64,000 nt of DNA from Nocardia mexicana NBRC 108244 (GCF_001613165.1 NZ_BDBV01000002.1:1-64000); one strand, 5' to 3'. Shown: positions 18,817 to 27,981, counted from the stretch's first letter. Program-made: numbers and translations. Notes: generated from the sequence alone by a model not told the origin.

Positions 18817-19512
18817 TCAGCGACGCCACTGGTAACGAACCTGGGGCCGTCCGGCGCGACCGTAGTCCGTGCGGCGATCCACGACTCCGTCCTCGGCCAG
18901 GCGCTCCAGATAGCGCCACGCGGTCACCCGCGAAACTCCTACCGTCCGGCCGGTTTCTGTGGCCGACAACCCCTCGGCCGCGGCGCGGACCGCCCGCGAC
19001 ACCTCCTCGAGGGTCAGCGGTGCAATACCTTTCGGCGCGGCGGCCTTCGGATCGGCGGTGCGCAGCGCACTGAAGGCGCGGTCGATGTCGTGCTGGGTGA
19101 CGGTGACCTCGCCGGTCGGCAGCGCCGCGCGGAACTCCAGATAGCGGTCCATCTTCTCCCGGAATGCCGCGTAGGTGAACGGTTTCAACAGGTAGAGGGC
19201 CACGCCGTGAGCGACGGCGGCCCGGACCATCTCGAGATCGCGAGCCGAGGTGATGGCGATGACATCGGGCCGCGGGCGCAACCGCGCCAGTGCCGCCGTC
19301 ACCTCCAAGCCGCTGATATCCGGCAGCCCGATATCCAGCAGCACCAGCTCGATCGGCTCGCCCGCCTCGGCGGCCCGAGCGGCCGCCCGCAGCGCGTCGC
19401 GGCCGGTATGGACGACCGCCACCGCCGTGAATTCCGGCAGGCGGTCCAGATAGGACCGGTGCGCCTCGGCGATCCGCTCCTCGTCCTCCACGATCAGCAC
19501 CCGGATCGTCAT
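18817..19512 (-). CDS. Response regulator, CitB/DctR type
   Basis: A 231-residue two-component regulator. The receiver has the phosphorylated Asp at D60 (LVLLDIGLPD) and Lys in LLKPFTYAAF. The C-terminus holds a helix-turn-helix (LSATETGRTVGVSRVTAWRYLERLAEDGVV) of the kind used by CitB/DcuR regulators of C4-dicarboxylate or citrate uptake. It overlaps the sensor kinase gene by 4 nt (ATGA). The divergent transporter gene at 21228 is the probable target. The ligand is inferred from family and neighbours. Confidence 0.9.
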   Translation of the reverse strand: MTIRVLIVEDEERIAEAHRSYLDRLPEFTAVAVVHTGRDALRAAARAAEAGEPIELVLLDIGLPDISGLEVTAALARLRPRPDVIAITSARDLEMVRAAVAHGVALYLLKPFTYAAFREKMDRYLEFRAALPTGEVTVTQHDIDRAFSALRTADPKAAAPKGIAPLTLEEVSRAVRAAAEGLSATETGRTVGVSRVTAWRYLERLAEDGVVDRRTDYGRAGRPQVRYQWRR

Positions 19513-21065
19513 TGCGGAATCCTCACCACCACGGCCGATTCCGGGGACCGTTCCGCGCGCAGCGTGCCGCCGTGGCGCGCCACCAGGCGGCGCACCAGCG
19601 CCAGGCCGAGGCCCTGGTGATCGGTCTTGGTCGAATAACCGCGTTCCATGGCGCGGACGAACACCTCCTCCGACATCCCCGGGCCGCTGTCGGCGACCCG
19701 GAGGTACAGTGCCGAATCCTCCCGGCGCACGGTCACCTCCACCCAGGCGTCGGGCGTCTGGGCGACCGCGTCGAGGGCGTTGTCGATCAGATTGCCCACC
19801 AGCGTGACCATTTCGTGCGCGGTCAGCGGCGACGGCGACTGGAGCGCGGTGTCCTCGGCGACGGTCAGTTCCACGCCGCGCTCGATCGCCTGGTCCACCT
19901 TGCCCAGCAGCAGCGCCACCAGCGCGGGCTCCCGCACCGCGCCGGTCAGGCGGTCGATGAGCGCCTGGGACAGCTGCAGTTCCGCGGTCGCGAAGTCGAC
20001 GGCCTCCCGGTAGCGGCCCAGCTCCACCATGGTGATCACGGTGTGCAGCCGGTTGGCCGACTCGTGTGCCTGCGCACGCAGCGAATCGGCCAGTCCGCGT
20101 ACGGAATTCAATTCGCCCATCATGTCGCGCAGTTCGGTGTGGTCGCGCACGGTGAGCACCGTACCCAGGGTCCGCCCCGACCATTCGACGACGTCCTGAT
20201 TCACCACCAGCACCCGTTCCGCGGTCACGTGCATCTCGTCGCGCACCACCTTTCTGTCCAAGCGGCGCAACGAGATCGGCAGATCCGTGCGGCGCACCGG
20301 GCCGTCGGGCAGCTCCAGCAGGCGCCGGGCCTCGTCGTTGACCACGGCCGCCGTCTCGGCGTCGCGGTCGAACACCACCAGGCCCTCGTGGATGGAATGC
20401 AGCACGGCGTCGTGGTGCTCGTAGAGGGTACGCAGCTCGGCCGGGGCGAGGCCGTGCGTCTGGCGCAGCAGCCGTCGCCGCAACAGCAGCGAGCCGAGCA
20501 CCGCGAGCAGCAGGCCGGAACCCGCGGCGCCCAGGATCAGCGGCAGCTGCCGCCGGACCTGGTCGCCGATCTTGGCGCGGGTGACGCCCGCCGAGACCAG
20601 GGCGACGATGTGGCCGTCCTCGTAGACCGGGGTGACGGCACGGATCGAGGGACCCAGTGTGCCGGTGTAGGTCTCGGTGAAGGTCTCCCCGGCGAGCGCT
20701 CGATCGATGTTGCCGCTGAACGGCTTTCCGATCCGGTCGGGCTCGGTATGGGTATAGCGGGTGCGGTCGGGGGCCATGACGACGATGAAATCCACGCCGG
20801 TCCGGAGGCGGACGCGCTCGGTCACCGGCTGCAGCAGCGCCGTCGGGTCCCCGGTGTGCACCGCGGCCGCGGTCGAGGGCGCCTCGGCCACCGCGACCGC
20901 GATGCCGGTGACCCGCCGCGCGGTGGCGTCGTCCTGGTCCCGGCGCAGCTCCCAGACGGTCAGCACCACCCCCACGGCGACCACGGCCACCAGGACGATG
21001 AGCTGCACGACGAATACCTGCCCCGCCAGCGTCATCCCCCGGCCGCGGCCGATGCGTCGTTCCAC
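19509..21065 (-). CDS. Sensor histidine kinase, CitA/DcuS type
   Basis: About 518 residues. A first membrane helix (VFVVQLIVLVAVVAVGVVLTV) is followed by a periplasmic sensor with the single-Cache pattern (FIVVMAPDRTRYTH to AVTPVYEDGHIVALVSAG). Then come a second helix (LILGAAGSGLLLAVLGSLLL), a PAS-like domain, an H-box AQAHESANRLHTV and an HATPase with NLIDNALDAV and GLGLALVRRLVARHGG. This family senses citrate, malate, fumarate or succinate. The GTG at 21065 has GAGAGG upstream; in-frame alternatives are the 21131 start and ATG 21035. It is coupled to the regulator gene and divergent from dctA. Confidence 0.88.
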   Translation of the reverse strand: MERRIGRGRGMTLAGQVFVVQLIVLVAVVAVGVVLTVWELRRDQDDATARRVTGIAVAVAEAPSTAAAVHTGDPTALLQPVTERVRLRTGVDFIVVMAPDRTRYTHTEPDRIGKPFSGNIDRALAGETFTETYTGTLGPSIRAVTPVYEDGHIVALVSAGVTRAKIGDQVRRQLPLILGAAGSGLLLAVLGSLLLRRRLLRQTHGLAPAELRTLYEHHDAVLHSIHEGLVVFDRDAETAAVVNDEARRLLELPDGPVRRTDLPISLRRLDRKVVRDEMHVTAERVLVVNQDVVEWSGRTLGTVLTVRDHTELRDMMGELNSVRGLADSLRAQAHESANRLHTVITMVELGRYREAVDFATAELQLSQALIDRLTGAVREPALVALLLGKVDQAIERGVELTVAEDTALQSPSPLTAHEMVTLVGNLIDNALDAVAQTPDAWVEVTVRREDSALYLRVADSGPGMSEEVFVRAMERGYSTKTDHQGLGLALVRRLVARHGGTLRAERSPESAVVVRIPQ

Positions 21066-21103
21066 CCGCAACGTCCTCTCGGTGAACGAAATGTACGAAA
21101 TAG

Positions 21104-21117
21104 TGACCCCGGTCACG
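21104..21117. promoter_or_regulatory. GTGA-N6-TCAC site in the dctA/sensor kinase divergent region
   Basis: The sequence GTGACCCCGGTCAC lies 39 nt upstream of the chosen kinase start and 111 nt upstream of dctA. It fits a CRP-like operator and shares its half-sites with the one at 18638. The regulator is not known. Confidence 0.4.
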
Positions 21118-21227
21118 GTAACCGGCAGCATTATCCGCAGATCGCGTGGCCCAGCTCACCTGCACCACCCACGTAGCCGAGCCGGGCCGCCGATCGCACA
21201 CCGCAGGATCCGGAGGCACACACTCGT

Positions 21228-22574
21228 ATGACCGAACAGACGACGCGACCGCGGCGACGCGACCGCACCCACTGGCTCTATCTCGCCGTCATCGTGGCGG
21301 TGCTGGCCGGCATCCTCGTCGGCTGGCTGGCCCCGGGGTTCGGCAAGTCGGTCGGCGAGCTGGGCACGATGTTCGTGAACCTGATCAAGATGATGATCGC
21401 GCCGGTCATCTTCTGCACCATCGTGCTCGGCATCGGCTCGGTGCGCGCGGCGTCGCGGGTCGGGAAGGTCGGCGGGCTGACGCTCGCGTACTTCATGGTG
21501 ATGTCCACCTTCGCGCTGGCGATCGGCCTGGTGGTGGGCAATGTGCTGGAGCCGGGCAGCGGCCTGAATATCGCCGACCACGCGAAGGACGCCGCCAAGT
21601 ACGCCAAACAGGCCGAGGGCGCCGGCGGTACGTGGCAGTTCCTGGAGAGCATCATCCCGAATTCGCTGCTGTCGTCGCTGACCTCGGGCAGCGTGCTGCA
21701 GGCGCTGTTCGTGGCGCTGCTGGCCGGATTCGCGATCCAGGCGATGGGCCGCTCGGGTGAGCCGATCCTGAACGCGGTCGGGCTGATTCAGAAATTGGTG
21801 TTCCGGATCCTGACGATGATCCTGTGGCTCGCGCCGATCGGCGCGTTCGGTGCCATCGCCAATGTGGTGGCGTCGACGGGGCTGGAGGCGGTCAAGCAGC
21901 TGGCGCTGCTGATGGTGGCGTTCTACCTGACCTGCGTGGTGTTCGTATTCGGCGTGCTGGGCGTGATGATGAGGGTCGCGTCCGGCGTGTCGATCTTCAA
22001 GCTGGTCCGGTATCTGGCGCGGGAGTACCTGCTGATCGTCTCCACCTCGTCGTCGGAGTCGGCGCTGCCGCGGCTCATCGCGAAGATGGAGCACATGGGG
22101 GTGGAGCGGACGACCGTGGGCATCGTGGTGCCGACCGGATATTCGTTCAACCTCGACGGCACCGCGATCTACCTGACGATGGCGACGCTGTTCATCGCCG
22201 ACGCCATGGGCAAGCCGCTGTCGTGGACCGAACAGCTGGGGCTGCTGGTGTTCATGATCGTGGCGTCCAAGGGTGCGGCGGGTGTCACCGGTGCGGGCCT
22301 GGCGACGCTGGCGGGCGGGCTGCAGAGCCACCGGCCCGAACTGCTCGACGGCGTCGGCCTGATCGTGGGCATCGACCGGTTCATGTCGGAGGCCCGCGCC
22401 GTCACCAACTTCTCCGGCAATGCCGTCGCCACCGTGCTCATCGGCACCTGGACCGGCACCCTCGACCCCGACCGCGTGCGGGCAGTGCTGAACCGGCAGC
22501 TGCCGTTCGACGAGTCCACCATGGTCGACGACCATCCGTCGACCGAAGAGAAGAAAGACCTGGTCCCGGCCTAA
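21228..22574 (+). CDS. C4-dicarboxylate:cation symporter, DctA family
   Basis: A 448-residue transporter of the dicarboxylate/amino acid:cation symporter family. It has eight or so hydrophobic segments, the Ser-rich re-entrant loop VSTSSSESALPRLI at about 265-278 and the VPTGYSFNLDGTAIYLTMA signature at 302-320. MSEARAVTNFSGNAVAT near the C-terminus holds the conserved Asn and Arg positions. Succinate, fumarate and malate are likely substrates because the divergent two-component system is of the CitA/DcuS class. Aspartate or glutamate remain possible. The start at 21228 follows an intergenic region with a CRP-like palindrome, and the gene ends before a palindromic stretch. Confidence 0.9.
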   Translation: MTEQTTRPRRRDRTHWLYLAVIVAVLAGILVGWLAPGFGKSVGELGTMFVNLIKMMIAPVIFCTIVLGIGSVRAASRVGKVGGLTLAYFMVMSTFALAIGLVVGNVLEPGSGLNIADHAKDAAKYAKQAEGAGGTWQFLESIIPNSLLSSLTSGSVLQALFVALLAGFAIQAMGRSGEPILNAVGLIQKLVFRILTMILWLAPIGAFGAIANVVASTGLEAVKQLALLMVAFYLTCVVFVFGVLGVMMRVASGVSIFKLVRYLAREYLLIVSTSSSESALPRLIAKMEHMGVERTTVGIVVPTGYSFNLDGTAIYLTMATLFIADAMGKPLSWTEQLGLLVFMIVASKGAAGVTGAGLATLAGGLQSHRPELLDGVGLIVGIDRFMSEARAVTNFSGNAVATVLIGTWTGTLDPDRVRAVLNRQLPFDESTMVDDHPSTEEKKDLVPA

Positions 22575-22600
22575 CCCGCCTTGTTCCCGGGCCGGGCCCA

Positions 22601-22647
22601 GTGCGCCGGCGCACTCCGCCTCCCCCCAGGCGTCAGTGCGCCGGCGC
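22601..22647 (+). terminator. Palindromic region after the dctA gene
   Basis: GTGCGCCGGCGCAC is a perfect 14-nt palindrome at 22601-22614, and GTGCGCCGGCGC recurs at 22636-22647. The two copies can each fold or pair with one another. It is placed 27 nt past the stop and likely ends transcription. Confidence 0.5.
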
Positions 22648-22705
22648 TTCCATGTGCGGGCCCGGCCACCGTCATATCTCCACGGCCGAGGCGCATCCGC
22701 AGCGA

Positions 22706-23500
22706 CTACTGCGGCAGAATGCTGATGTTCGCGGTCCATCGGTCGCCGACGCGCTGGCGGTCGGCAAGGTCGAAATCCAGATCCCGGCCGAGCAGCAGTT
22801 CGAACTCCGCCGGGTTGTCCGACACGTCGCCGACATAGACCGCCGGTGTTCCCGGTGCAACATCGATCGTCGCATCAACATCCCGTCCCTCGAGCCATTG
22901 CAGGCCCGAGATGCCATCACGATGCATCGACGTGCTCACGAAATCGCGGAACCGACCGCGGTACCCGGGGGTCACGTCGGCGATGTCGACGTCGGGCAGG
23001 AGCCTCCGAGACTGGATGGTCTTGTGAACCCGAATCCACTCATGGGTCGGTTGCAGCCGCACTATCGCGTCCAGTTCATCGACTTTCTCCCGGAGTGTCG
23101 GCCAGAGCGGGAAACCCTCACGCAGCAGGTCGTTGATCGTCGTGCTGTACCCGCTCGTGTAGTTCGTCAACAACCCCCGTTGGGACGATGTCAGACCTCT
23201 GACGGTGGCTCCCCATGTCCTGGTCCCATACGCCTGCGCTGCTGCGGGAGTAGCAAAGAACCTCGGCTCCCGGCGTGTAGTAGCCGGTACGGACAACCCT
23301 GCCGGGGTTGTCGTCTCGGCGGCGCGGTGGACTTCGTCGGCGCCCCGGCCGTCGCCGTCGGTCGATGCCCGGGATATCTCCCGCAAGGGACGGTTGATGA
23401 GGTCGCGGATCTGCTCGGCGTCACCGGATCCGGCATGCACCACATCGTCGGCCAATCGGGCCGCCAGGCGGCGCATTGCCGCAGCCATCGCGCTGTACAC
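22706..23500 (-). CDS. ADP-ribosyltransferase exoenzyme-like protein (toxin fold)
   Basis: 264 residues with the pattern of the VIP2/C3-type ADP-ribosyltransferases. There is an N-terminal helical region with LTSSQRGLLTNYTSGY and INDLLREG, the STS motif at 189-191 (FVSTSM), and the ExE catalytic pair at E232/E234 (PAEFELLLGRD). The position of the NAD-binding Arg is uncertain: the VHKTI block carries Lys at 160, and an Arg is at 157. ExE enzymes usually modify arginine. No signal peptide or secretion domain is seen, and no immunity gene can be recognised. Local GC is lower than in neighbours, which suggests transfer. The GTG start at 23500 has GGAGAG upstream. Function is a family-level inference. 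Confidence 0.7.
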   Translation of the reverse strand: MYSAMAAAMRRLAARLADDVVHAGSGDAEQIRDLINRPLREISRASTDGDGRGADEVHRAAETTTPAGLSVPATTRREPRFFATPAAAQAYGTRTWGATVRGLTSSQRGLLTNYTSGYSTTINDLLREGFPLWPTLREKVDELDAIVRLQPTHEWIRVHKTIQSRRLLPDVDIADVTPGYRGRFRDFVSTSMHRDGISGLQWLEGRDVDATIDVAPGTPAVYVGDVSDNPAEFELLLGRDLDFDLADRQRVGDRWTANISILPQ

Positions 23501-23549
23501 AACGCTCTCTCCACTCGGGCGTTGCCGCTCTCGAACTCGAAGTGAAATG

Positions 23550-24068
23550 TCAGTGAAGCAGAAGATCCGTGTCGGCGGGGAGGGCGTCGACGGGCCACCA
23601 GCGGAGATCGGTGGATTCCGAGCTGCGTACGGGGACTGCGGCTTTCGGGGCCTTGATCTTGAAGACCAGGTCCAGGTGGCGGGTGGGGACGCCGAGGGAA
23701 CAGGTGATGGGGTGGGCCTGGATGCCGTACAGGCCCGGCTCGATCGTCAGGTCATCGATCCCGGATTCCTCGACGGCCTCGCGCAGGGCGGCGCCGAGGA
23801 CGGTGTCGTCGGTCTCCTCGCAGTGGCCGCCCAACTGGATCCACAGGCCCACGCGGGGATGCAGGGTCAGCAGCACCTCGCGCTCGTCGTGGGAGAACAC
23901 CATCGCCGAGGCGGTGATGTGGCCGGGCGCGTGCTCGCGCAGGCAACCGCGCGGCGCCGAGCCCAGGAACGCCAGCATCGCCTGCCGGATCGACTGATCC
24001 GAACTCGTTGGGGGAGACCAAGTTTCCAGCAGGTCGGTGGCCGATGCATGCAATGATTCCGCCGTCAT
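23550..24068 (-). CDS. NUDIX hydrolase
   Basis: A 172-residue hydrolase of nucleoside-diphosphate-linked substrates. The NUDIX box is GGHCEETDD, then AALREAVEESGI, with the catalytic RE and EE residues. The box has the GGHxE-D variant seen in a subgroup of actinobacterial proteins. The ATG at 24068 is preceded by GAAGGGA. It lies between the fbiAB pair and the ADP-ribosyltransferase-like gene. The substrate is not predictable; a link to ADP-ribose would be notable given the neighbour, but there is no direct evidence. Confidence 0.88.
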   Translation of the reverse strand: MTAESLHASATDLLETWSPPTSSDQSIRQAMLAFLGSAPRGCLREHAPGHITASAMVFSHDEREVLLTLHPRVGLWIQLGGHCEETDDTVLGAALREAVEESGIDDLTIEPGLYGIQAHPITCSLGVPTRHLDLVFKIKAPKAAVPVRSSESTDLRWWPVDALPADTDLLLH

Positions 24069-24130
24069 GTGTTCCCTTCAGTAGTCCTGGTCGTCCGGCA
24101 CATCAACGGCCCCCGGAATCGAGGGACCCC

Positions 24131-25513
24131 TCACAACTCGAGCAGGCCGAAGTCCGACTCGCGGGGTTCCCGAGGGGCCAGTTCCTCCGTCGGATAGCCG
24201 ATCGCGATGCCGCCCAAGGGGTTCCAGTCCGGCTCCAGGCCCAGCACCTCGCGGGTGATCTCCGGGGCGAAGATGGTGGATCCGATCCAGCAGCTGCCGA
24301 CACCCTTGGTGGCCAGCGAGACCAGCAGGCCCTGCACGGCCGCGCCCACCGCCACGGTGAACATGGTGGACTCCGCGGCGCGGCGGCGCTCGTCCGGGTA
24401 GGCGTGCGCGCCGTCGGGGACGCAGAACGGAATGATCACCTCGGGGGCGTCGAACAGGATGCGGCCGCGGGCAATCCGCCGCTCCACCCGTTCCGGGGGC
24501 AGCCCATCGGCGGTCAGGTCCGCGCGCCACTTGTCGGCCATCGCCTCCAGCAACCGCTCGCGCAACCCGTCGCGCCGCAACCAGACGAACCGCACCGGGC
24601 GGGTGTGGTGCGGCGCGGGAGCGGTGAGCGCCACCGAGACCGCGGACCGGATCAGCTCGGGATCGACCGGGGTGTCGGCGAATTGCCGAACCGACCGCCG
24701 CATCAGCAGGGCCTCGCCGCGGCCCCGCTGCAGGGCCTCGGCGGTGCCCAGCCAGAACAGGTCCTCGTCGCCGCGGCGCAGCAGTGCCGCGGCGGTGGAA
24801 CCGTCGTCGTCGGTCGACCACCCGCGCACCACCGCGACCGGGACGCCGCCCAGCTTCCCCTTCACCAGGTCGGCCGCCGCGGCCAGCTCATCCGCCACGG
24901 CGACCTGGGTGACCTGCAGCTCGTTGCCCTGCCCGTCGATCGCTCCCGCATAGTCGTGCACCACGCGCAACCCGGCCGAGCCGATCGCGGCGTCGGTCTG
25001 GCCGATCCGCCAGGCCCGGCCCATGGTGTCGGTGATGACCACGGCGACATCCACGCCCAGCCGCGCGGCCAGCGCGGCCCGCAGCGCCTTGGCGCTGCCG
25101 TCGGGATCGGCAGGCAGCAGCACCAATTCACCCTGTTCGACGTTCGAGCCGTCGACGCCGGAGGCGGCCTGCACGATGCCGATCCGATTCTCGGTGATCA
25201 GCGTCCGGCCCTTCTGGGCCAGCACCCGGACCGCCTCGTCGCGGACGAGCCTGCGCCGCAGCGTGTCTCGTTCGTCCGGATCGGCGGGTGCGGCGACGAT
25301 GCGTCCCTCGGCCTTGGCGACGATCTTGCTGGTGACCACCAGCACGTCACCGTCGCGCAGCCAGGGCGCCTGTGCCGCAAGGTGTTCGGCGACGTCGTCG
25401 CCCGGCCGAAATTCGGGCAGCCCGGTCACGGGGATGATCGTCAGCTCGCCGCCGGGCGCGTGATCGCCCGCGGGCGAGGGCACGGGCTCGCGCGGGTGCG
25501 ATAGCTCGCTCAC
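24131..25513 (-). CDS. fbiB: Coenzyme F420:L-glutamate ligase / dehydro-F420 reductase FbiB
   Basis: A 460-residue two-domain enzyme of F420 synthesis. The N-terminal CofE-like domain (to about 250) adds glutamates: [41 protein letters not shown]. The C-terminal nitroreductase-fold domain binds FMN and reduces dehydro-F420-0 ([43 protein letters not shown]). Both are needed for normal polyglutamate tails in actinobacteria. The GTG start at 25513 overlaps the fbiA stop by 4 nt (GTGA), so the pair is translationally coupled. Gene order and length match mycobacteria. Confidence 0.95.
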   Translation of the reverse strand: MSELSHPREPVPSPAGDHAPGGELTIIPVTGLPEFRPGDDVAEHLAAQAPWLRDGDVLVVTSKIVAKAEGRIVAAPADPDERDTLRRRLVRDEAVRVLAQKGRTLITENRIGIVQAASGVDGSNVEQGELVLLPADPDGSAKALRAALAARLGVDVAVVITDTMGRAWRIGQTDAAIGSAGLRVVHDYAGAIDGQGNELQVTQVAVADELAAAADLVKGKLGGVPVAVVRGWSTDDDGSTAAALLRRGDEDLFWLGTAEALQRGRGEALLMRRSVRQFADTPVDPELIRSAVSVALTAPAPHHTRPVRFVWLRRDGLRERLLEAMADKWRADLTADGLPPERVERRIARGRILFDAPEVIIPFCVPDGAHAYPDERRRAAESTMFTVAVGAAVQGLLVSLATKGVGSCWIGSTIFAPEITREVLGLEPDWNPLGGIAIGYPTEELAPREPRESDFGLLEL

Positions 25514-26508
25514 GGCTTCACCCCCGCGAGATCCAGTGCTTCGCGCACCATTTCGGCGGTGGCGGCGGGGTCGGTCATCAGCAGCGGCACGCTGCGCACC
25601 TCGACGCCCGGCACCTCGGCGGTATCGGTGGAATGCACCAGCCAGCCGTCCAGAATTCCGGTGTCCGAGCGGGCGCCGTAGTAGCCGCCCACCGCCTCCG
25701 CGGAGGTCTGCACGCCGATCACCGAGAGGCACTCATCGGCCATGCCGCGCAACGGTTTTCCATCGATCACCGGCGACAGGCCCACCACCTTCGCGCCGGT
25801 GGTCCGCAGCGCTCCGCGAATGCCCGGCACGGCGAGGATGGAGCCGATGCTGACCACTGGGTTGGAGGGGGCCAGTAGAACCGCGTCGGCGTCCGCTATG
25901 ATTTGCGTCACATTTGGCGCCGGTTTGGCCTGATCCGCCCCGATTGTGACGAATCCATGGGTCTCGACGTTCGCGCGATAGCGTACCCACCACTCCTGAA
26001 AATGAATCGCGCGGCGTTCGCCAGGCTTGTCGGGGTCACTGATGACAACGTGCGTTTCACATCTGTCGTCGGTTGCCGGGAGCAGTTTCACGCCCGGCTG
26101 CCACCGGTTGCACAGCGCTTCGGTAACCGCCGACAGCGGGTATCCTGCGCGCAGCATTTCGCTGCGGACCAGATGTGTGGCGATATCACGATCACCGAGA
26201 CCGAACCAATCCGGCTGAGCACGGTATTTCGCCAGCTCCTCCTTGGCATGCCAGGTTTCGCCCTGCCGTCCCCAGCCACGTTCGGTGTCGATACCGCCGC
26301 CGAGCGTATACATGCAGGTGTCCAGGTCGGGGCAGATGCGCAGCCCGTGCATCCACACGTCGTCACCGACGTTGACGATGGCCGAAACGTCGGCCTCGGG
26401 CAGCAGTTCGCGCACGCCCTGCAGGAAGCGCGCGCCACCGACTCCGCCGACCAGCACGGCAATGCGCGGGCCGATCTCGGGTGCGATGTCCGCTTGTTCT
26501 CCAGTCAC
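25510..26508 (-). CDS. fbiA: F420 biosynthesis transferase FbiA (CofD)
   Basis: A 332-residue transferase that joins the phosphoenolpyruvyl or lactyl phosphate-guanosine donor to the deazaflavin Fo, giving (dehydro)F420-0. Visible motifs are [14 protein letters not shown] at the N-terminus, [42 protein letters not shown] and [18 protein letters not shown]. The GTG at 26508 is the start that fits; the upstream ribosome site is weak. It is divergent from whiB2 across a 344-nt region, as in mycobacteria, and coupled to fbiB. Confidence 0.95.
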   Translation of the reverse strand: MTGEQADIAPEIGPRIAVLVGGVGGARFLQGVRELLPEADVSAIVNVGDDVWMHGLRICPDLDTCMYTLGGGIDTERGWGRQGETWHAKEELAKYRAQPDWFGLGDRDIATHLVRSEMLRAGYPLSAVTEALCNRWQPGVKLLPATDDRCETHVVISDPDKPGERRAIHFQEWWVRYRANVETHGFVTIGADQAKPAPNVTQIIADADAVLLAPSNPVVSIGSILAVPGIRGALRTTGAKVVGLSPVIDGKPLRGMADECLSVIGVQTSAEAVGGYYGARSDTGILDGWLVHSTDTAEVPGVEVRSVPLLMTDPAATAEMVREALDLAGVKP

Positions 26509-26852
26509 ATCCGCACAGCCTATGCGGTGCCACGAAGGTCACGCTTCGGAGCATATTTGCTGGTCATTTGCTACTCGAGGGTCACCGAACCGCATCGAAA
26601 CCGGCGGCGGATAGTAACGGAATTGTGTCGGCAGCTTGACCATCGCCGCGTCCGGCGTGTCTAATCACAGGCATGTCATTCCGGGTCGGCGCGAGAGTGC
26701 AAGGCGCGGGCCAAGTTTCGAACACCCGTTCGCATCGGAATGACGAGCTCGGGGATGTCCGCGGGACAACGTCGCGGTGTTGGGCCGTCGGTGGGCAGAT
26801 CGGTTCCGACGGAAAATCATTCTGCGCTAACACACAGTGAGGAGGCGGAGCG
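26509..26852. other. Divergent regulatory region between fbiA and whiB2
   Basis: No gene is seen. The stretch holds the promoters of both divergent genes. A candidate whiB2 promoter is at 26636-26665. A 9-nt inverted repeat GTCATTCCG (26675-26683) and CGGAATGAC (26736-26744) is separated by 52 nt downstream of that promoter, and could fold in the whiB2 leader or bind a looping regulator. Confidence 0.5.
26636..26665 (+). promoter_or_regulatory. Candidate whiB2 promoter
   Basis: TTGACC at 26636-26641 and TCTAAT at 26660-26665 are separated by 18 nt, close to a housekeeping sigma consensus. It would give a leader of about 180 nt. Position and spacing are the only evidence. Confidence 0.4.
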
Positions 26853-27323
26853 ATGGCCGAAGAGCTGGCCCCGTCGGGCAACCCTGGCGGTGTATCGCAA
26901 ACCGATTCCACAGCAGGCGCAGCACCTGGCGCCTGCGCTGACATCCGGAACGACCAACGAGAGGGGGGTGAGACAGTGACTACTGGGGAGGAGTCGGGCA
27001 ATCCGACGCCACAAGGAGGACAGTGGGCACGCACTCAGCACAAGCCTGAACCGCCGAAGCTGAGTCTCATCGTCACGGATTTCGACACGATGTTCGACAC
27101 CATCGAGGAACAGTGGCAGGAACGGGCGCTGTGCGCCCAGACCGATCCCGAGGCGTTCTTCCCCGAGAAGGGCGGATCGACCCGGGAGGCCAAGCGGATC
27201 TGCATGGGCTGTGAGGTCCGCGACGAGTGCCTGGAGTACGCACTCGCACACGACGAGCGCTTCGGCATCTGGGGCGGCCTGTCCGAGCGGGAGCGCCGTC
27301 GCCTCAAGCGCGGCATCAGCTGA
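26853..27323 (+). CDS. whiB2: WhiB2-type iron-sulfur transcription factor
   Basis: A WhiB-family regulator of cell division and septation. Four cluster-binding Cys are C94, C117, C120 and C126 (ALCAQ, CMGC, DEC), followed by the GIWGGL turn and a basic C-terminus RRRLKRG. The core from residue 85 is nearly identical to mycobacterial WhiB2/WhmD. Two in-frame starts have strong ribosome sites: ATG at 26853 (GGAGGCGG) giving 156 residues and GTG at 26976 (GAGGGGGG) giving 115. I chose the longer; either or both may be used. The extra N-terminus is low-complexity. It lies in the conserved fbiA-whiB2-DUF3499 block. Confidence 0.94.
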   Translation: MAEELAPSGNPGGVSQTDSTAGAAPGACADIRNDQREGGETVTTGEESGNPTPQGGQWARTQHKPEPPKLSLIVTDFDTMFDTIEEQWQERALCAQTDPEAFFPEKGGSTREAKRICMGCEVRDECLEYALAHDERFGIWGGLSERERRRLKRGIS

Positions 27324-27504
27324 GCCGTGGGGCGCCCGGGGACTCCCGGGGCTCCACGGCACGTCCGGTCCGCCGCGACCGAATTCGCGAAAGCGGCAAG
27401 GGTTTTGCCATCACTGGGCATCGCCCGAATCGCCGGGCATCGCCCGAAGTCCAGCCGCACACCTGATGCAGGATCCGGATCGACTCCCCGTGTTGTCGTC
27501 CCGG

Positions 27505-27981
27505 TTATTCTTCCGGGTCGATGACGTCCGGGTCGACGCCGAGGTAGGTGGCGATCTGCTGGACGAGCACCTCGCGCAGCAGGTCCACCAGATCGTCCGG
27601 GTCGTTGGCGCGCAACTCCAGCGGTTTGCGGAACAACACCACGCGAGCCCGCGTCGCGCCGCCGTGCCGGTCCACGCCGGCCGGGATCAGCCGCGACAGC
27701 GGCACCGGTCCGTCGGCCACCACCTCGTCCGGCCAGGAGACCGAATCCGGGTGCAGCGGACGGATTTTCGGCACATCGTCGACCGCGATATCCAGTTTCG
27801 TGAGGCGGTCGTGCCAGCGGCCGTCCAGCGGCGCGAACGCCTCCAGCACCAGCCGGTCGAACTGCTGGCCCCGGGTGCGCCAGGCGGGCACGGTCGGCGG
27901 CAGCACGGGTCCTCGAACCCCGCGCCCACGACGTATCACCGACCGCGCCGTGGGCGGCCGCCGCTTCCGTGAACGGGTCAT
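27505..27981 (-). CDS. Metallopeptidase-family protein, degenerate (Rv3259-like)
   Basis: A 158-residue protein of the small metallopeptidase-like family that sits next to whiB2 and the DUF3499 gene in mycobacteria. The C-terminal part LLREVLVQQIATYLGVDPD aligns with the zincin helix of related proteins, but the HExxH residues are absent (E and Q where His would be). It is therefore unlikely to be an active protease. The N-terminus is Arg-rich and basic. It starts at 27981 and diverges from the DUF3499 gene. Its function is unknown, and the family call rests on position and the C-terminal block. Confidence 0.7.
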   Translation of the reverse strand: MTRSRKRRPPTARSVIRRGRGVRGPVLPPTVPAWRTRGQQFDRLVLEAFAPLDGRWHDRLTKLDIAVDDVPKIRPLHPDSVSWPDEVVADGPVPLSRLIPAGVDRHGGATRARVVLFRKPLELRANDPDDLVDLLREVLVQQIATYLGVDPDVIDPEE

